NCBI GenBank assembly: GCA_016756855.1
Contig: JAESPD010000005.1
Coordinates: 49,242 to 113,241 of the forward strand
Reading direction: 5' to 3'
Origin: a gamma proteobacterium endosymbiont of Lamellibrachia anaximandri
GTDB lineage: Bacteria > Pseudomonadota > Gammaproteobacteria > Chromatiales > Chromatiaceae
DNA length: 64,000 bases
Shown here piece by piece: positions 19,255 to 29,053 of the stretch (positions are counted from its first letter, which is position 1; every line of letters starts with the position of its first letter). The translations under genes were made by a program, and so were the position numbers. The notes beneath the pieces are model-generated. The model was not told the origin of the DNA. It ran no database searches and saw only the letters and a program-made list of their open reading frames with translations.

Positions 19255-19283
19255 ACGGCCCTGAACATCAGCTTCAGGGCCGT
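19255..19283 (+). terminator. Strong hairpin after the EF-G-like gene
   Basis: An 11-bp perfect stem ACGGCCCTGAA/TTCAGGGCCGT with a 7-nt loop lies 27 nt after the stop codon. There is no T-tract, so it may act as a transcript-stabilising or Rho-assisted end rather than a classic intrinsic terminator. Confidence 0.6.
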
Positions 19284-19429
19284 AACTCCGTCTGCTGTCC
19301 CGATTCTCAGCTCGTAGATTGGTCAGTACATCAGTATTCTTGAACGGACACCATTCGGCAATTAGTATAGACTCAGTTTTCAGATTCAACCAAAGCCCGT
19401 ATTTAAGAGGCTCGCATAGGAGGAAAGTA

Positions 19430-20014
19430 ATGAAAACGATCTATGGAATCATTGCGCACACACTAATTGCACTCACCCTGACACTCTCTCAAGCAGCTAC
19501 TGCCTCTGCTGAAAACCCTGAAAAAAATGCAGAAATTTCGGAAGCAGTGAAGCTCTATTCCCAGGCACTTCCGTTGGATATGGACTCCCCCAAGAAAGCC
19601 GAGCTGCTGGATCAATCTGCAGCAATCCTGAAAAAAGTCATAGCGAACGATCCCAAATCACTGGAAGCTCACCGTAAACTGATGGGAGTCTATCTGTTAA
19701 AGCAAGACTACAGTAATGGAATCCGCACCATGCAGGACGCAATCACCCTCTCCCCCGAGGATCCAAAACTGTTCATTTCCCTGGCCTTCCTCTATGAACA
19801 TTCAGGCGCCCTCGAATACGCGATGGCAATGCTGGATCAGGCATTGACGCTGGATCCCAAGCAGCAACTTGCGATGGAGTACAAGGTAGCTATTCAGAAA
19901 AAAATCGACGCGCTGAAAATGGAAGATGCTCATAACGGAAAGAGTGTGATGGGAGCAAATCACGGACAATTGACTGAAGAGGCTGCTCACCCCCCTACTG
20001 GCGCCCAGCATTAA
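19430..20014 (+). CDS. Exported tetratricopeptide-repeat protein
   Basis: The ATG at 19430 follows AGGAGG. The 194-residue protein has a signal peptide (about 1-28, LTLSQAATASA) and about three TPR units (about 60-165), e.g. AILKKVIANDPKSLEAHRKL, NGIRTMQDAITLSPEDPKLF and YAMAMLDQALTLDPKQQLAM. TPR arrays mediate protein-protein contacts; it is probably a periplasmic scaffold. The C-terminus (HPPTGAQH) is disordered-looking. No partner is evident among the neighbours. Confidence 0.82.
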   Translation: MKTIYGIIAHTLIALTLTLSQAATASAENPEKNAEISEAVKLYSQALPLDMDSPKKAELLDQSAAILKKVIANDPKSLEAHRKLMGVYLLKQDYSNGIRTMQDAITLSPEDPKLFISLAFLYEHSGALEYAMAMLDQALTLDPKQQLAMEYKVAIQKKIDALKMEDAHNGKSVMGANHGQLTEEAAHPPTGAQH

Positions 20015-20159
20015 CAAGACACCTCAAGTCGCACAGAAATACCATATCTTTCACCTCTGAACCCTGCATTCGGCAGGGTTCAGAACCCGCACCAACCTTC
20101 CTGATTAAAACCCCAAGGGTTACCGTGATGAATTTTCACATAAGTGAAGAGACCACCCC

Positions 20160-20513
20160 ATGAAGCCATTGAAAACACTGATCGTAGCCGTTGCCTCTGT
20201 ATTGATCTGCAACCCGGTGCTGGCGGATGAGAAGGCACTGAAGCAGCGCATATCTGATTTGGAAAACCGGGTTACTGCGCTTGAGCAAATCATGGAGGAG
20301 ACAGGTTCAAAAAACCGTTGGAAAGATCCCATTCTCTGGCAACGGATCAAGAAAGAGATGAGCAGCGACGACACCCGGAAACTGTTAGGCAAGCCTGGCC
20401 GGGTCGAGGAACAGATTTTTACCACCTGGTACTACCACCCAACCTCCAAACTCCACAGTTATGTCTGGTTCGACGAGGGCAAGGTACTGGGGTGGGAAGC
20501 TCCGAACGAGTGA
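20160..20513 (+). CDS. Periplasmic coiled-coil protein with BamE/SmpA-like C-terminus
   Basis: This 117-residue protein has a signal peptide (1-22, SVLICNPVLA), a short coiled coil (about 24-45, LKQRISDLENRVTALEQIME) and a C-terminal part WQRIKKEMSSDDTRKLLGKP, then TTWYYHP and VWFDEGKVLGWE. This resembles the SmpA/OmlA fold (the KxGMxxxxVxxxLGxP motif followed by W/Y-rich strands). No lipobox cysteine is seen. Function is unknown; periplasmic assembly or binding is plausible. Confidence 0.72.
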   Translation: MKPLKTLIVAVASVLICNPVLADEKALKQRISDLENRVTALEQIMEETGSKNRWKDPILWQRIKKEMSSDDTRKLLGKPGRVEEQIFTTWYYHPTSKLHSYVWFDEGKVLGWEAPNE

Positions 20514-20520
20514 GTGTTCG

Positions 20521-20685
20521 TCCGGAAACACAGTTTTAACCACAAAGGACACGAAGAGCACGAAGGTAAAAGATTGATTAGCAATGAATTTTCTTTCGGC
20601 AACTGCTCCCTGCGTTGCTCTACCTCCTGCATCCATGCAGTCGCGTGTACTTCGTGCGCTTCGTGGTTAGATGTGGGTTTCCGGA
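20521..20685. mobile_element. MITE-like inverted-repeat element
   Basis: Outer inverted repeats TCCGGAAAC (20521-20529) and GTTTCCGGA (20677-20685) enclose a longer imperfect pair. Its left arm TTAACCACAAAGGACACGAA... (20536-20566) matches the right arm ...CTTCGTGCGCTTCGTGGTTA (20644-20669). The arms belong to the widespread AACCACGAAGGACACGAAG repeat that is often mistranslated as NHKGHEEHE peptides. No transposase is encoded. It begins right at the stop codon of the preceding gene. Confidence 0.7.
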
Positions 20686-20940
20686 TAGACACTCGATAGG
20701 CAAATCACGGCGGGGCCGCTATTCGGCTCAATATAACCTAGGTCGGATTAGACGCGCAATAGCACAAAACTGAAGTTTGGTACAACATTTTACGTGCAAC
20801 GTAATCCGCCAAAACAGCGTCAGGTTACGATGCGCAGCAAATCAGGCAGCGTAATTCAAGCTTGGCACAGTGCGCATCTAACCGGACCTACAGCACTAAA
20901 ATGCCCGATCCGCCACGCTTGATCGCGCCTACAGATTGAG
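20686..20940. other. Non-coding intergenic stretch with degraded palindromic repeats
   Basis: No plausible gene is seen. It contains GGTCGGATTAGACGCG (20741-20756) with a distant partner CGTAATCCGCC (20800-20810), and a copy of the GATC-core repeat CCCGATCCGCCACGCTTGATC (20904-20924, quoted in two parts CCCGATCC and GCTTGATC). These look like eroded REP-type elements. Confidence 0.55.
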
Positions 20941-20944
20941 CAAT

Positions 20945-20981
20945 AAAAAAACCCTCCACCCCGCAAGGGGTGAAGGGTTTC
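20945..20981 (-). terminator. Intrinsic terminator of the octaheme cytochrome gene
   Basis: On the minus strand a GC-rich hairpin AAACCCTTCACCCC-TTGC-GGGGTGGAGGGTTT (arms of 14 bp with one G-T-type mismatch region) is followed by TTTTT. It lies 35 nt after the stop codon of the cytochrome gene and has the typical intrinsic-terminator form. Confidence 0.85.
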
Positions 20982-21015
20982 TCGTCTTAATAGACAGTCG
21001 TTCGTCGAACGTTAC

Positions 21016-22455
21016 TTAGTGCTTAACTTTGTAACGGTTCTTGAACTCTGCCTGACGCTTCTTACGCTTCTCAGCATCAGCTTTGCTCATCTTACCGAGG
21101 AACCACTTGTGCGAATCGTGATTCAGCACTTCGGTCAGAACCCTTTGAAGGTTCTTTGCTGCCTTCTTGTCATCCGCGCTTCCATGCATGCCGTGTTCGA
21201 TCAGCTCTTTCAGCTCAGGAACCAGCTCAGTGTAGAAGTTCTTACCCAGATCGTAAGTACCTTCCCAGTGAGTGATGTCCGGACCCATCATGGAAGCCGC
21301 CATACGTGCACGACGTCCCTCATGGTGCCACAGTTCGAACCAGATGAAGTCGATCTTGTTGGAGAACTTGGGACCTTTGATCAGAGGCTTCGCAGCCTTC
21401 ATCAGTTTAAGACCGGGCTTACCGTACTTACGGTTGTAGAGTTCAACCAGACCGTCATACTGAACATAGAAGTTCTCAGTCCAACCCTCTTCATGACAAG
21501 AGTTACAGACATCTTTCATCTTGTCACGACGCTCTTCCCAGCCTACGGTGCCTTTGATCCAGCCCTGCTTCTTGGAGACAGGAGGACGGTTGTTCCAGCT
21601 GAGACGATCACCTACGTTATGGGTGACACCCTGCTTGCGGGTCTCACTCATGTGGCAGGTAGCACAGGTAGGTGCAGCATAATAGTCTTCGCCCGGGATC
21701 CACTTGGAGTTATCCAGATTCATCTTCTCACGGTTGGCGCGATAAGCGATGCCGTGTTTGGACTCGTCATAGATCTCTTTCTGAGGATGGTCAGGACCCA
21801 TGTGACACTTGGAGCAGTTCTCAGGCTGACGCGCTTGCGCTACAGAAAACGCGTGACGTGAGTGACAGGCTGCACAAGTACCTTTGGAACCATCAGGATT
21901 GATTCGGCCGATACCCGTGTTAGGCCAGGTCGCCGGATCCAGTGCACCGTCTTTGAGTGCCTTCACGTGGGAACCGTGACACTGCCAGCAACCAACGACT
22001 GCGGCTGCAGATACACCATCAGGGAAACCTTCGGTAACCATGCCCATATCACCCTCAACAACCTCTGCGAGCAGGTTATCCAGAGAACCCATGATCTTAC
22101 CGGCTTCCGCATGGTGAGACGCTGTCATCTCTTTCTCTTCGTTTTCGTGACAGTTTGCACAGTCTTTCGGAGAAACGATGATTGAGATATGTTTCTTTAC
22201 TTTCTTGTCATCGTGAATGAAAGCATCCAGATCTTTGGCGTCCGCTTGATGACACTCGTAGCAACCTACATTGGCGCCATAGTGCTTACTTGAACCCCAC
22301 ATCTGAACCAACCCGGGATTGTTTTTCTTATGGCACTTAACGCACTCTTTGGTCTCTTCTGACATTTGTTTTGGTGGAGCTTTGACCGCAGCCATTGCAA
22401 ACCCGTGGGTTAACAACAGTGCGGCGCCAATCCCCATTAGCCACCATTTTCGCAT
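21016..22455 (-). CDS. Octaheme c-type cytochrome, hydroxylamine oxidoreductase-like
   Basis: This 479-residue periplasmic protein has a signal peptide (1-22) and exactly eight CXXCH heme motifs: CVKCH, CYECH, CANCH, CWQCH, CAACH, CSKCH, CATCH and CNSCH. Spacing and the C-terminal helices (FIWFELWHHEGRRARM, MMGPDITHWEGTYDL) match the HAO family. HAO oxidises hydroxylamine in nitrifiers; HAO-like proteins in other bacteria may instead reduce nitrite or hydroxylamine. It is shorter than nitrifier HAO, and no cytochrome c554, cM552 or HaoB gene is adjacent, so full ammonia oxidation is unlikely. A GGAG ribosome site, a strong terminator and an upstream FNR-like site support a separate, oxygen-responsive unit (inference). 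Confidence 0.9.
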   Translation of the reverse strand: MRKWWLMGIGAALLLTHGFAMAAVKAPPKQMSEETKECVKCHKKNNPGLVQMWGSSKHYGANVGCYECHQADAKDLDAFIHDDKKVKKHISIIVSPKDCANCHENEEKEMTASHHAEAGKIMGSLDNLLAEVVEGDMGMVTEGFPDGVSAAAVVGCWQCHGSHVKALKDGALDPATWPNTGIGRINPDGSKGTCAACHSRHAFSVAQARQPENCSKCHMGPDHPQKEIYDESKHGIAYRANREKMNLDNSKWIPGEDYYAAPTCATCHMSETRKQGVTHNVGDRLSWNNRPPVSKKQGWIKGTVGWEERRDKMKDVCNSCHEEGWTENFYVQYDGLVELYNRKYGKPGLKLMKAAKPLIKGPKFSNKIDFIWFELWHHEGRRARMAASMMGPDITHWEGTYDLGKNFYTELVPELKELIEHGMHGSADDKKAAKNLQRVLTEVLNHDSHKWFLGKMSKADAEKRKKRQAEFKNRYKVKH

Positions 22456-22917
22456 TTGTAGTCTCCTTCAATTGCGGTATTAAAGTTCCGACTCCGGTAG
22501 CCGGAAACCTGATCAGGAATGCGAAAGAATCAGAACTAAAAAAACAGCGTGATATCCCAACTCCCAAAGAGAGGGAACTGCTATCCAAAAACAGGGTCAG
22601 AGGTAATTGGACACACCTCATCCCGGTCAGCCGTGAATTTTTAGAATAATAAGGCAGGGAGAACTGCTACCCCATCCAACCCTTAGTGATACTGCAGTCA
22701 AGGGACTACATGGTTCCGCAAGCTGCGCGAAATCCGTATTTTTTTCTTATTTACTGTCGCGACGATAATCGTCACATCGGCGCCAAAGAATAACATTGAC
22801 GTAAATCAAGTTTTCCACCATATCCTAAGGGTTTACCGTAATCTCGACAGAGAAAACTTCCCCTGACCCATCCTCCGGTGTATGAGATAATTTCGTTTTT
22901 TTTCAACTCCCTTCCAG
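22456..22917. other. Divergent intergenic region between cytochrome and mfd
   Basis: No gene is visible in these 462 bp. It holds an FNR-type palindrome (22796-22809) and an odd palindrome GACGAT-A-ATCGTC (22761-22773). These are candidate operators for the cytochrome and, less likely, mfd. Confidence 0.6.
22796..22809. promoter_or_regulatory. FNR/ANR-like binding site
   Basis: TTGAC-GTAA-ATCAA matches the FNR consensus TTGAT-N4-ATCAA at 9 of 10 positions. On the minus strand a GATTAT -10-like hexamer (22765-22770) is centred about 35 bp downstream, near the spacing of FNR class II promoters, so activation of the HAO-like gene without oxygen is the preferred reading. The leader would then be about 300 nt. 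Confidence 0.6.
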
Positions 22918-25900
22918 ATGCCCACAACCCAAGACAACAGCCACGCCCTCTTTAACCCCGCGCTACCGGCCAAGCCAAGTGAACAGCTACAGTGGGGGCA
23001 GCTCTATGGCGGCAGTTCAGCGCTCGCCATCGCCAACGCCGCACAGGCTTTTAATGGTGTCGTACTGGTCGCAGTGGATACGGAGCAAAGGGCTGCGCAA
23101 CTTGAAGCGGAACTCGGCTTTTTCCTGGGAGGCGATAAACTGCCTGTGCTCAGCTTCCCCGACTGGGAGACACTGCCCTACGATCTCTTCTCCCCGCTCC
23201 CGGAGCTGATCTCACAGCGGCTGCTCACCCTCTCCCGTCTGCCACAGATGGAGCGATGCATTCTACTGGTGCCGATCGCCACGCTGATGCAGCGTCTCAG
23301 CCCGAAGGCGTTTCTCGATCACCACTCCCTGCTCGTGGATCTGGGACAGCAACTCAATCTGGATGAGACACGCCAGCGTCTGGAGAGAAGTGGTTATCAA
23401 TGTGTCTCCCAAGTACTTGCCCATGGCGAGTTTGCAGTTCGCGGTTCTCTGCTGGATGTATTTCCCATGGGTAACCCGGTGCCCTTCAGAATCGACCTGT
23501 TCGACGACGAAGTGGACAGCATCCGCACCTTTGATCCGGAGACCCAACGCTCACTGGAAAAGATTAATCAGATCAGAATGTTACCAGCCAGGGAGTTTCC
23601 CCTGGATGAAGCGGGCATCTCTCTCTTTCGACGCAACTACCGCAATCAGTTTGAAGGTGATCTGCAACGCAGCCTGATCTATAGCGATGTGTCTGATGGC
23701 CAGGTTCCCAGTGGTCTTGAATACTATCTTCCCCTATTTTTCGAGACCACAAACACGCTCTTCGATTACCTGCCGGAGAATCATCTACTCATCCAGACCG
23801 AGGACATCCGGCAGCAGGCAGACAGTTTTTTTGAACAGGTCAAAGGCCGTTACGATGAGAGGAAACACGATCTGGAACGGCCGCTGCTGCCTCCGGGAAA
23901 AATCTACCTCTCCACGGATGAACTGGTCTCCCGCATGAAGTCTCCGGCGGGAGTTTCGGTGCAAAAACACGAAATATCAAGCCGCCGCAAAGGTTATGCG
24001 GGATTCGCCAACTTCGCCACCCAGCTTCCTCCCCCTCTGGGCATACAGGCACGAGCCCAACGTCCGGCTGCACTGCTGCAGGAGTTCCTCTCTTCCAACG
24101 ATGGCAACACGCTCTTCGTGGCGGAGAGCGCGGGACGGCGGGAGATGTTATTGGGCACGTTGCGGGATTTCGGCATCAAACCCACAGTGGTGGATGGTTG
24201 GCAGTCATTTATTGATGAAAAGCCCCCTGTCGCCCTGACCGTTGCTCCCATCGAGCAGGGGCTTTGGTTGCAGGAGAGCGGTATCACCCTGATTACCGAG
24301 ACCCAACTCTACGGCGAGCAGGTACGGCAGACGCGGCGGCGGCAGAAGGCGACCCGCGACCCGGATCAGATCGTCCGTAACCTGACAGAACTCCATATCG
24401 GCGCACCTGTGGTGCATGAGGATCACGGTGTCGGCCGCTATCTGGGACTGCAGACCATCGAGGTCGGCGGTCTCGCGACCGAGTTTCTGACCCTGGAGTA
24501 CGCCAAGGGCGACAAGCTCTATGTACCGGTCGCCTCACTTCACCTGATCAGCCGTTATGCAGGTGCATCACCCGACAACGCCCCCCTCCACCGCCTCGGA
24601 GGAGAGCAGTGGGAGAAGACAAAGCGCAAGGCCGCCAAGCAAGTTCGGGATGTCGCCGCAGAGTTGCTGGAGATCTATGCCCGCCGTGCCGCCCGGCGCG
24701 GCGTTGCCTTTCCTGAACCTGCTGACGAATATCAGAGCTTCAGCGCCACCTTTGAGTTCGAGACGACGCCGGATCAACAGCAGACCATCGACTCTGTGCT
24801 GGAAGACATGGCTTCACTTCAACCCATGGACCGGGTCGTCTGCGGGGATGTGGGCTTCGGCAAGACCGAGGTTGCCATGCGCGCCGCCTTCATGGCCACC
24901 CAGGGCAACAAGCAGGTGGTGGTGCTGGTACCCACCACCCTGCTCGCCCAGCAGCACTATCAAAACTTTGCCGACCGCTTTGCCGACTGGCCCGTCAAGG
25001 TCGAGAGTCTCTCCCGCTTCCGCACCGGAAAACAGCAACAGAAGGTCATCGACGGACTGGCCGACGGCACTCTCGACATCGTTGTCGGCACTCACAAACT
25101 GCTCTCAGAGGGCATCAAGTTCAAAGAACTCGGACTGGTGATCATCGACGAGGAGCACCGCTTCGGCGTACGCCACAAGGAGAAGCTCAAGGCGCTGCGC
25201 AGTGAGGTGGACCTGCTGACACTGACTGCCACCCCGATCCCCCGAACCCTCAACATGGCGATGGCGGGGATGCGCGATCTCTCGATCATCGCCACCCCCC
25301 CGGCACTGCGCCATCCCATCAAAACCTTCGTCAGTCAGTGGAGCGACACATTGATTACCGAGGCCTGTCAGCGCGAACTGAAGCGTGGTGGCCAGATCTA
25401 CTTCCTGCACAACGAAGTCAGCACCATCGAAAACATGGCGGAACGGCTTGAGGGACTACTGCCCGGCATCCGCCTGCAGGTGGCCCACGGCCAGATGCGC
25501 GAGCGTGAGCTGGAAGGCATCATGCGGGACTTCTACCATCAGCGATTCAATCTGCTGGTCTGCACCACCATCATAGAGAGCGGCATCGACGTCCCCACCG
25601 CCAATACAATGATCATCAACCGGGCAGATAAACTCGGACTGGCCCAGTTGCACCAGATTCGCGGCCGGGTCGGGCGCTCTCACCACCGCGCCTACGCCTA
25701 TCTGCTGACTCCACCCAGCGGGGTGATGACCGCCGATGCAAAGAAACGGCTGGAGGCGATCGAATCCCTGGAGGACCTGGGAGCCGGTTTCACCCTATCC
25801 ACCCATGACATGGAGATCCGCGGCGCCGGAGAGCTGCTCGGCGACGAACAGAGCGGTCAGATCAACGAGATCGGCTTTACCCTCTACTCAGAACTGCTGG

Positions 25901-26397
25901 AGCGGGCAGTAAAAGCACTCAAGGCGGGTGAGCAGCCGACACTTGACCGTCCCCTGGACCACGGCACCGAGATTGAGCTGGGCATTACCGCACTGTTGCC
26001 GGAAGACTATCTGCCGGATGTGCACAGCCGGTTGGTGCTCTATAAACGGATCGCCAGCGCTGCGACCCACGACGAGCTGCGCGAACTTCAGGTCGAGATG
26101 ATCGACCGCTTCGGTCTGCTGCCTCTAACGGCCAAGAACCTGTTTGCAATCACCGAACTCAAACTACGGGCCCACCCTCTGGGTATCCGCAAGATCGAAG
26201 CGGGACCCAAGGGGGCGCGTATGCTGTTTGATTCAGATCCCAAGATCGACCCGGCTAACCTGATCCGCCTGATCCAAACCCGTCCCCAGATGTATAAAAT
26301 GGACGGTGGCGATAAACTCAGATATATCCAGGATATGCCCGACCCAACCGAACGGGTGAACGAAATAGATGTCCTGATCGATAGACTGATAAGCTAG
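22918..26397 (+). CDS. mfd: Transcription-repair coupling factor
   Basis: This 1159-residue protein has the full Mfd layout: a UvrB-like N-terminal part ([19 protein letters not shown]), the RNAP-interacting domain ([33 protein letters not shown]), and a RecG-like translocase with [43 protein letters not shown], and [18 protein letters not shown]. The TRCF C-terminal domain follows. It releases stalled RNA polymerase and recruits UvrA. The start codon has no clear ribosome site. csiV follows 24 nt downstream. Confidence 0.97.
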   Translation: MPTTQDNSHALFNPALPAKPSEQLQWGQLYGGSSALAIANAAQAFNGVVLVAVDTEQRAAQLEAELGFFLGGDKLPVLSFPDWETLPYDLFSPLPELISQRLLTLSRLPQMERCILLVPIATLMQRLSPKAFLDHHSLLVDLGQQLNLDETRQRLERSGYQCVSQVLAHGEFAVRGSLLDVFPMGNPVPFRIDLFDDEVDSIRTFDPETQRSLEKINQIRMLPAREFPLDEAGISLFRRNYRNQFEGDLQRSLIYSDVSDGQVPSGLEYYLPLFFETTNTLFDYLPENHLLIQTEDIRQQADSFFEQVKGRYDERKHDLERPLLPPGKIYLSTDELVSRMKSPAGVSVQKHEISSRRKGYAGFANFATQLPPPLGIQARAQRPAALLQEFLSSNDGNTLFVAESAGRREMLLGTLRDFGIKPTVVDGWQSFIDEKPPVALTVAPIEQGLWLQESGITLITETQLYGEQVRQTRRRQKATRDPDQIVRNLTELHIGAPVVHEDHGVGRYLGLQTIEVGGLATEFLTLEYAKGDKLYVPVASLHLISRYAGASPDNAPLHRLGGEQWEKTKRKAAKQVRDVAAELLEIYARRAARRGVAFPEPADEYQSFSATFEFETTPDQQQTIDSVLEDMASLQPMDRVVCGDVGFGKTEVAMRAAFMATQGNKQVVVLVPTTLLAQQHYQNFADRFADWPVKVESLSRFRTGKQQQKVIDGLADGTLDIVVGTHKLLSEGIKFKELGLVIIDEEHRFGVRHKEKLKALRSEVDLLTLTATPIPRTLNMAMAGMRDLSIIATPPALRHPIKTFVSQWSDTLITEACQRELKRGGQIYFLHNEVSTIENMAERLEGLLPGIRLQVAHGQMRERELEGIMRDFYHQRFNLLVCTTIIESGIDVPTANTMIINRADKLGLAQLHQIRGRVGRSHHRAYAYLLTPPSGVMTADAKKRLEAIESLEDLGAGFTLSTHDMEIRGAGELLGDEQSGQINEIGFTLYSELLERAVKALKAGEQPTLDRPLDHGTEIELGITALLPEDYLPDVHSRLVLYKRIASAATHDELRELQVEMIDRFGLLPLTAKNLFAITELKLRAHPLGIRKIEAGPKGARMLFDSDPKIDPANLIRLIQTRPQMYKMDGGDKLRYIQDMPDPTERVNEIDVLIDRLIS

Positions 26398-26421
26398 ACT
26401 GGCAAGTCTTAAGAAAACAAT

Positions 26422-27231
26422 ATGAGTTTAAAAGTGCAGAATAGACACAAATATTGGTTGCCTGTAGCGCTCATCCTGAGCCTGGCAGGAACGATTGCTA
26501 CCGCTGAAGAACAGCCGGAAGAGGAGATACCACCCTGGTACCAGTTTGAGGTTCTGATATTTGAACGTATCAGCGCCGGTGCCGGCTCCACTGAATTCTG
26601 GCCGGATGATCCCGGTACGCCATCACGCTTGAATGCCATACCATTAACCGAAGTCCCGACTCAGGAAATCGGGCTGCGGGAAGCGATCGAAACAGCCACG
26701 ACGCCAGCGCCTGAACCCTTTAGATCACTTGCCGAGTCTGAATGGCAACTCAGTGAACAGCATCAGCACCTCTCCAGATCCAGAAATTACAAACCACTGC
26801 TGCATGTCGCCTGGCGTCAGCAGGTTATCGATCCTGACCAGTCCCAACAACTGCTGCTGGAGTTGCCCAGGTCTTCAAACCCGCAATCGGCTGTTGGTGA
26901 GCCTCTGAGACTGGAGGGCACGATCAGGGTCGGCGTCAAACGCTATCTACACCTTGAGAGCGATCTGCTACTGCGGCAGTGGGAGACGGAAGATGGAATA
27001 ACGGGTGACAGCATAGAGTTTCGCCCCGCTTTTCGCGCCTTTCGAATGCAGTCAAAGCGCAGAATACGCAGTGGAGAGATCCACTATCTCGACCATCCCA
27101 TCATCGGGGTGCTTTTTCTGGCAAGTCGTTACGAACTCCCCATTGAACCTGAACCTGTCGAAGACGGGACACCTGTCGATGGAGAGGTCGAATCCCAACC
27201 GAAGCAAGAACCTGCGGGTACGTCGAGTTAA
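26422..27231 (+). CDS. csiV: CsiV-family periplasmic protein
   Basis: This 269-residue protein has a signal peptide (about 11-28) and then PPWYQFEVLIFERIS, the characteristic start of the CsiV family. A middle GTIRVGVKRYLHLESDLLL segment and a C-terminal SGEIHYLDHPIIGVLF support this. CsiV was first described in Shewanella as a peptidoglycan-binding partner needed for class C-beta-lactamase-type carbonic/SPOR-linked growth; its general role is unclear. Its place right after mfd is conserved in many gammaproteobacteria. The acidic tail after residue 250 is low-complexity. Confidence 0.8.
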   Translation: MSLKVQNRHKYWLPVALILSLAGTIATAEEQPEEEIPPWYQFEVLIFERISAGAGSTEFWPDDPGTPSRLNAIPLTEVPTQEIGLREAIETATTPAPEPFRSLAESEWQLSEQHQHLSRSRNYKPLLHVAWRQQVIDPDQSQQLLLELPRSSNPQSAVGEPLRLEGTIRVGVKRYLHLESDLLLRQWETEDGITGDSIEFRPAFRAFRMQSKRRIRSGEIHYLDHPIIGVLFLASRYELPIEPEPVEDGTPVDGEVESQPKQEPAGTSS

Positions 27232-27334
27232 CAGCAACCTATTTTAACCCGTAGGGATCGGGATCAAACTGGCGGGAATTAAGCTGGAATTCAGCGGGTT
27301 GACACTCCCGCCCCTTCACCATTGCAATCTATTC

Positions 27335-27943
27335 TCACAGCTGCTTTCTCAGCAACGCTTCAAGCTGTCTTGAGAGCTTTTCCAGTGCGCGACTCCCTGC
27401 CGCAACAATGGCCTCGGGTTGCGTCCCCTGGGTCGGCTCAGAAATTGTTATCTGTCGTGTATCGAGTACCTTGCCCCCTGCCCTGTACAGTAGCATCCAG
27501 CGCACTTGCAGGATCACCTGCAAACCATCCAGCGCATCGAATCGGCTGAAATAGAGTGAAATTTCATAATTGGGCTTCAGGGAGCTGTGCCATGGGTAGG
27601 CAACTACCCGGTTCTCTCCCAACGAACCGGAGAGATTATCGACCAACACCTGGATGATATTTTCCTGCAGGGTTCCCGCCCATTGATCAAACTCGTTCAA
27701 CTGCAATCGGTATAATCCCGTCCGATTGACGATCTGTGGACGATCGAGATAACTGGAGAGATGGACCGGCCCCAGCCCAACTTCGGGTAACCGGGCCTGA
27801 GCAGTTTCAGCCGTAGCCGGTAAATCCACCGCTGCGTTCAAACGATAGAACCGGGTTGGCTGAGATGGGCTGGCACAACCGGCCAAGTGAAGCATCGAGG
27901 CAATAGTCAGCAACGCCACTGGGTATTTCCATAGGGGTTTCAT
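27335..27943 (-). CDS. ABC-transport auxiliary lipoprotein (PqiC-like, DUF330)
   Basis: The ATG at 27943 overlaps the stop of the MlaD-type gene by one base. The 202-residue lipoprotein has a lipobox LAGC at about residue 23 and the PqiC/YmbA fold (FYRLNAA at the start; LGPVHLSSYLDRPQIVNR; GTLQENIIQVLVDNLSG). Such lipoproteins sit on the inner face of the outer membrane and complete MCE/Pqi lipid-transport bridges. It is the last gene of the four-gene operon. Confidence 0.88.
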   Translation of the reverse strand: MKPLWKYPVALLTIASMLHLAGCASPSQPTRFYRLNAAVDLPATAETAQARLPEVGLGPVHLSSYLDRPQIVNRTGLYRLQLNEFDQWAGTLQENIIQVLVDNLSGSLGENRVVAYPWHSSLKPNYEISLYFSRFDALDGLQVILQVRWMLLYRAGGKVLDTRQITISEPTQGTQPEAIVAAGSRALEKLSRQLEALLRKQL

Positions 27944-28986
27944 CACTGCTTTCCTCTGATCAATGCCTCGGGGTGGCGTTCAAGATACTCCGCCATGATG
28001 CGGATCGAACGCGTGGCAGCCGCCAGTTCCCGCAGCGCAACGCCGACATCCCGCATGACAGGAGAGTCTTCCGCCACTACCGATTCAGCAGATGACAGGG
28101 TCTTGCTGAACTGGGAGAAGGCCTGCTCCCCACTGAGAAGTGTCTCGTCCCAACTCTCCACCGCATGGTCAACTTTTTTGTCCATCCGCGCGATCACGGT
28201 CCGGGAATCCCGAGCCACGCGAGTCCACTCCCCAATAAGAGGTTCAAGCTGCGTCTGCAACTGTTCCACCAGATTGCGGGTCTCGTCGATCATGATCACC
28301 GATCGTCTGGTCAGTTCCGGGGCAGAGGTTTCGAGTTTCCGGGCGAGACTATCGAATCTTTTTATGGCGGATGCAAGATGGGCAAGCATCTCCGGCAAAT
28401 CCGGATCATTAACAATCTTATCGATTCCAGCCAAGATCTCTTCGGTCCGTCTGGCGATCCGCTCGAGGGGAAGATCCTCCAGAACCCTGGCAATCTTCTC
28501 CATATTCGAAGGTATGGTCGGTATCTCAGGATACTCACTGCTCAACCCCCGCCTTTTTGCCTCGCTATTGGGGTGGAATCCCAATTCGACCTCCAGCTTA
28601 CCGGTCACCAGGCTCTGAATATTCAGGCGCGCCCTCAGGCCCTGTTCGATCAGACGATCCAGCAGCGCGCCATCTTTTTCTCTCGCCATTCCTTCTTCAA
28701 AACCCAGCTTGGAGCGGGTAACACTGATAATGACGGGGATATCGAATGAGAGGTCCTTGCTGTCGAAAACAACCGCAATATCCTCAACCTGACCGATCCG
28801 TACTCCCCGCAAGGTCACCGGCGAACCCACATCGAGCCCTTTGACATCACCCTCAAAAAACAGGATAAGCCGGGGCTTCTCCTCATTCAGGCCGGCATCG
28901 CCAAGATAGAAGATGGCCAGAATACCCAATGCCAGCGCACTGAGCACAAACATCCCGATAATCGATGGATTGGCTTTTGCGGTCAT
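27943..28986 (-). CDS. MlaD/MCE-domain lipid-binding protein
   Basis: This 347-residue protein has one N-terminal TM anchor (about 8-27, IIGMFVLSALALGILAIFYL) and a single MCE domain (about 38-125, with GSPVTLRGVRIGQVEDI). A long helical, heptad-like C-terminal part follows (RVLEDLPLERIARRTEEILAG onward). MCE proteins form hexameric rings that pass phospholipids between the membranes. The helical extension, longer than E. coli MlaD, may build a tunnel or needle (inference). It is preceded by the ATPase gene with a 67-nt gap. Confidence 0.9.
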   Translation of the reverse strand: MTAKANPSIIGMFVLSALALGILAIFYLGDAGLNEEKPRLILFFEGDVKGLDVGSPVTLRGVRIGQVEDIAVVFDSKDLSFDIPVIISVTRSKLGFEEGMAREKDGALLDRLIEQGLRARLNIQSLVTGKLEVELGFHPNSEAKRRGLSSEYPEIPTIPSNMEKIARVLEDLPLERIARRTEEILAGIDKIVNDPDLPEMLAHLASAIKRFDSLARKLETSAPELTRRSVIMIDETRNLVEQLQTQLEPLIGEWTRVARDSRTVIARMDKKVDHAVESWDETLLSGEQAFSQFSKTLSSAESVVAEDSPVMRDVGVALRELAAATRSIRIMAEYLERHPEALIRGKQ

Positions 28987-29053
28987 TGGCTGCAGTTCCT
29001 CTGTCCAAACCCGTTTCGATATAGGGTCTTGCCCTTTCCCACTGAAAATTCAC

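Noticed and set aside
20514..20699. Short open frame giving an NHKGHEEHEG-type peptide
   Set aside because: This peptide is the usual mistranslation of an inverted-repeat element, not a gene.
21016..22455. Assignment as nitrifier HAO for ammonia oxidation
   Set aside because: No amo, haoB or cytochrome c554/cM552 genes nearby and the protein is shorter; only the HAO-like family call is supported.
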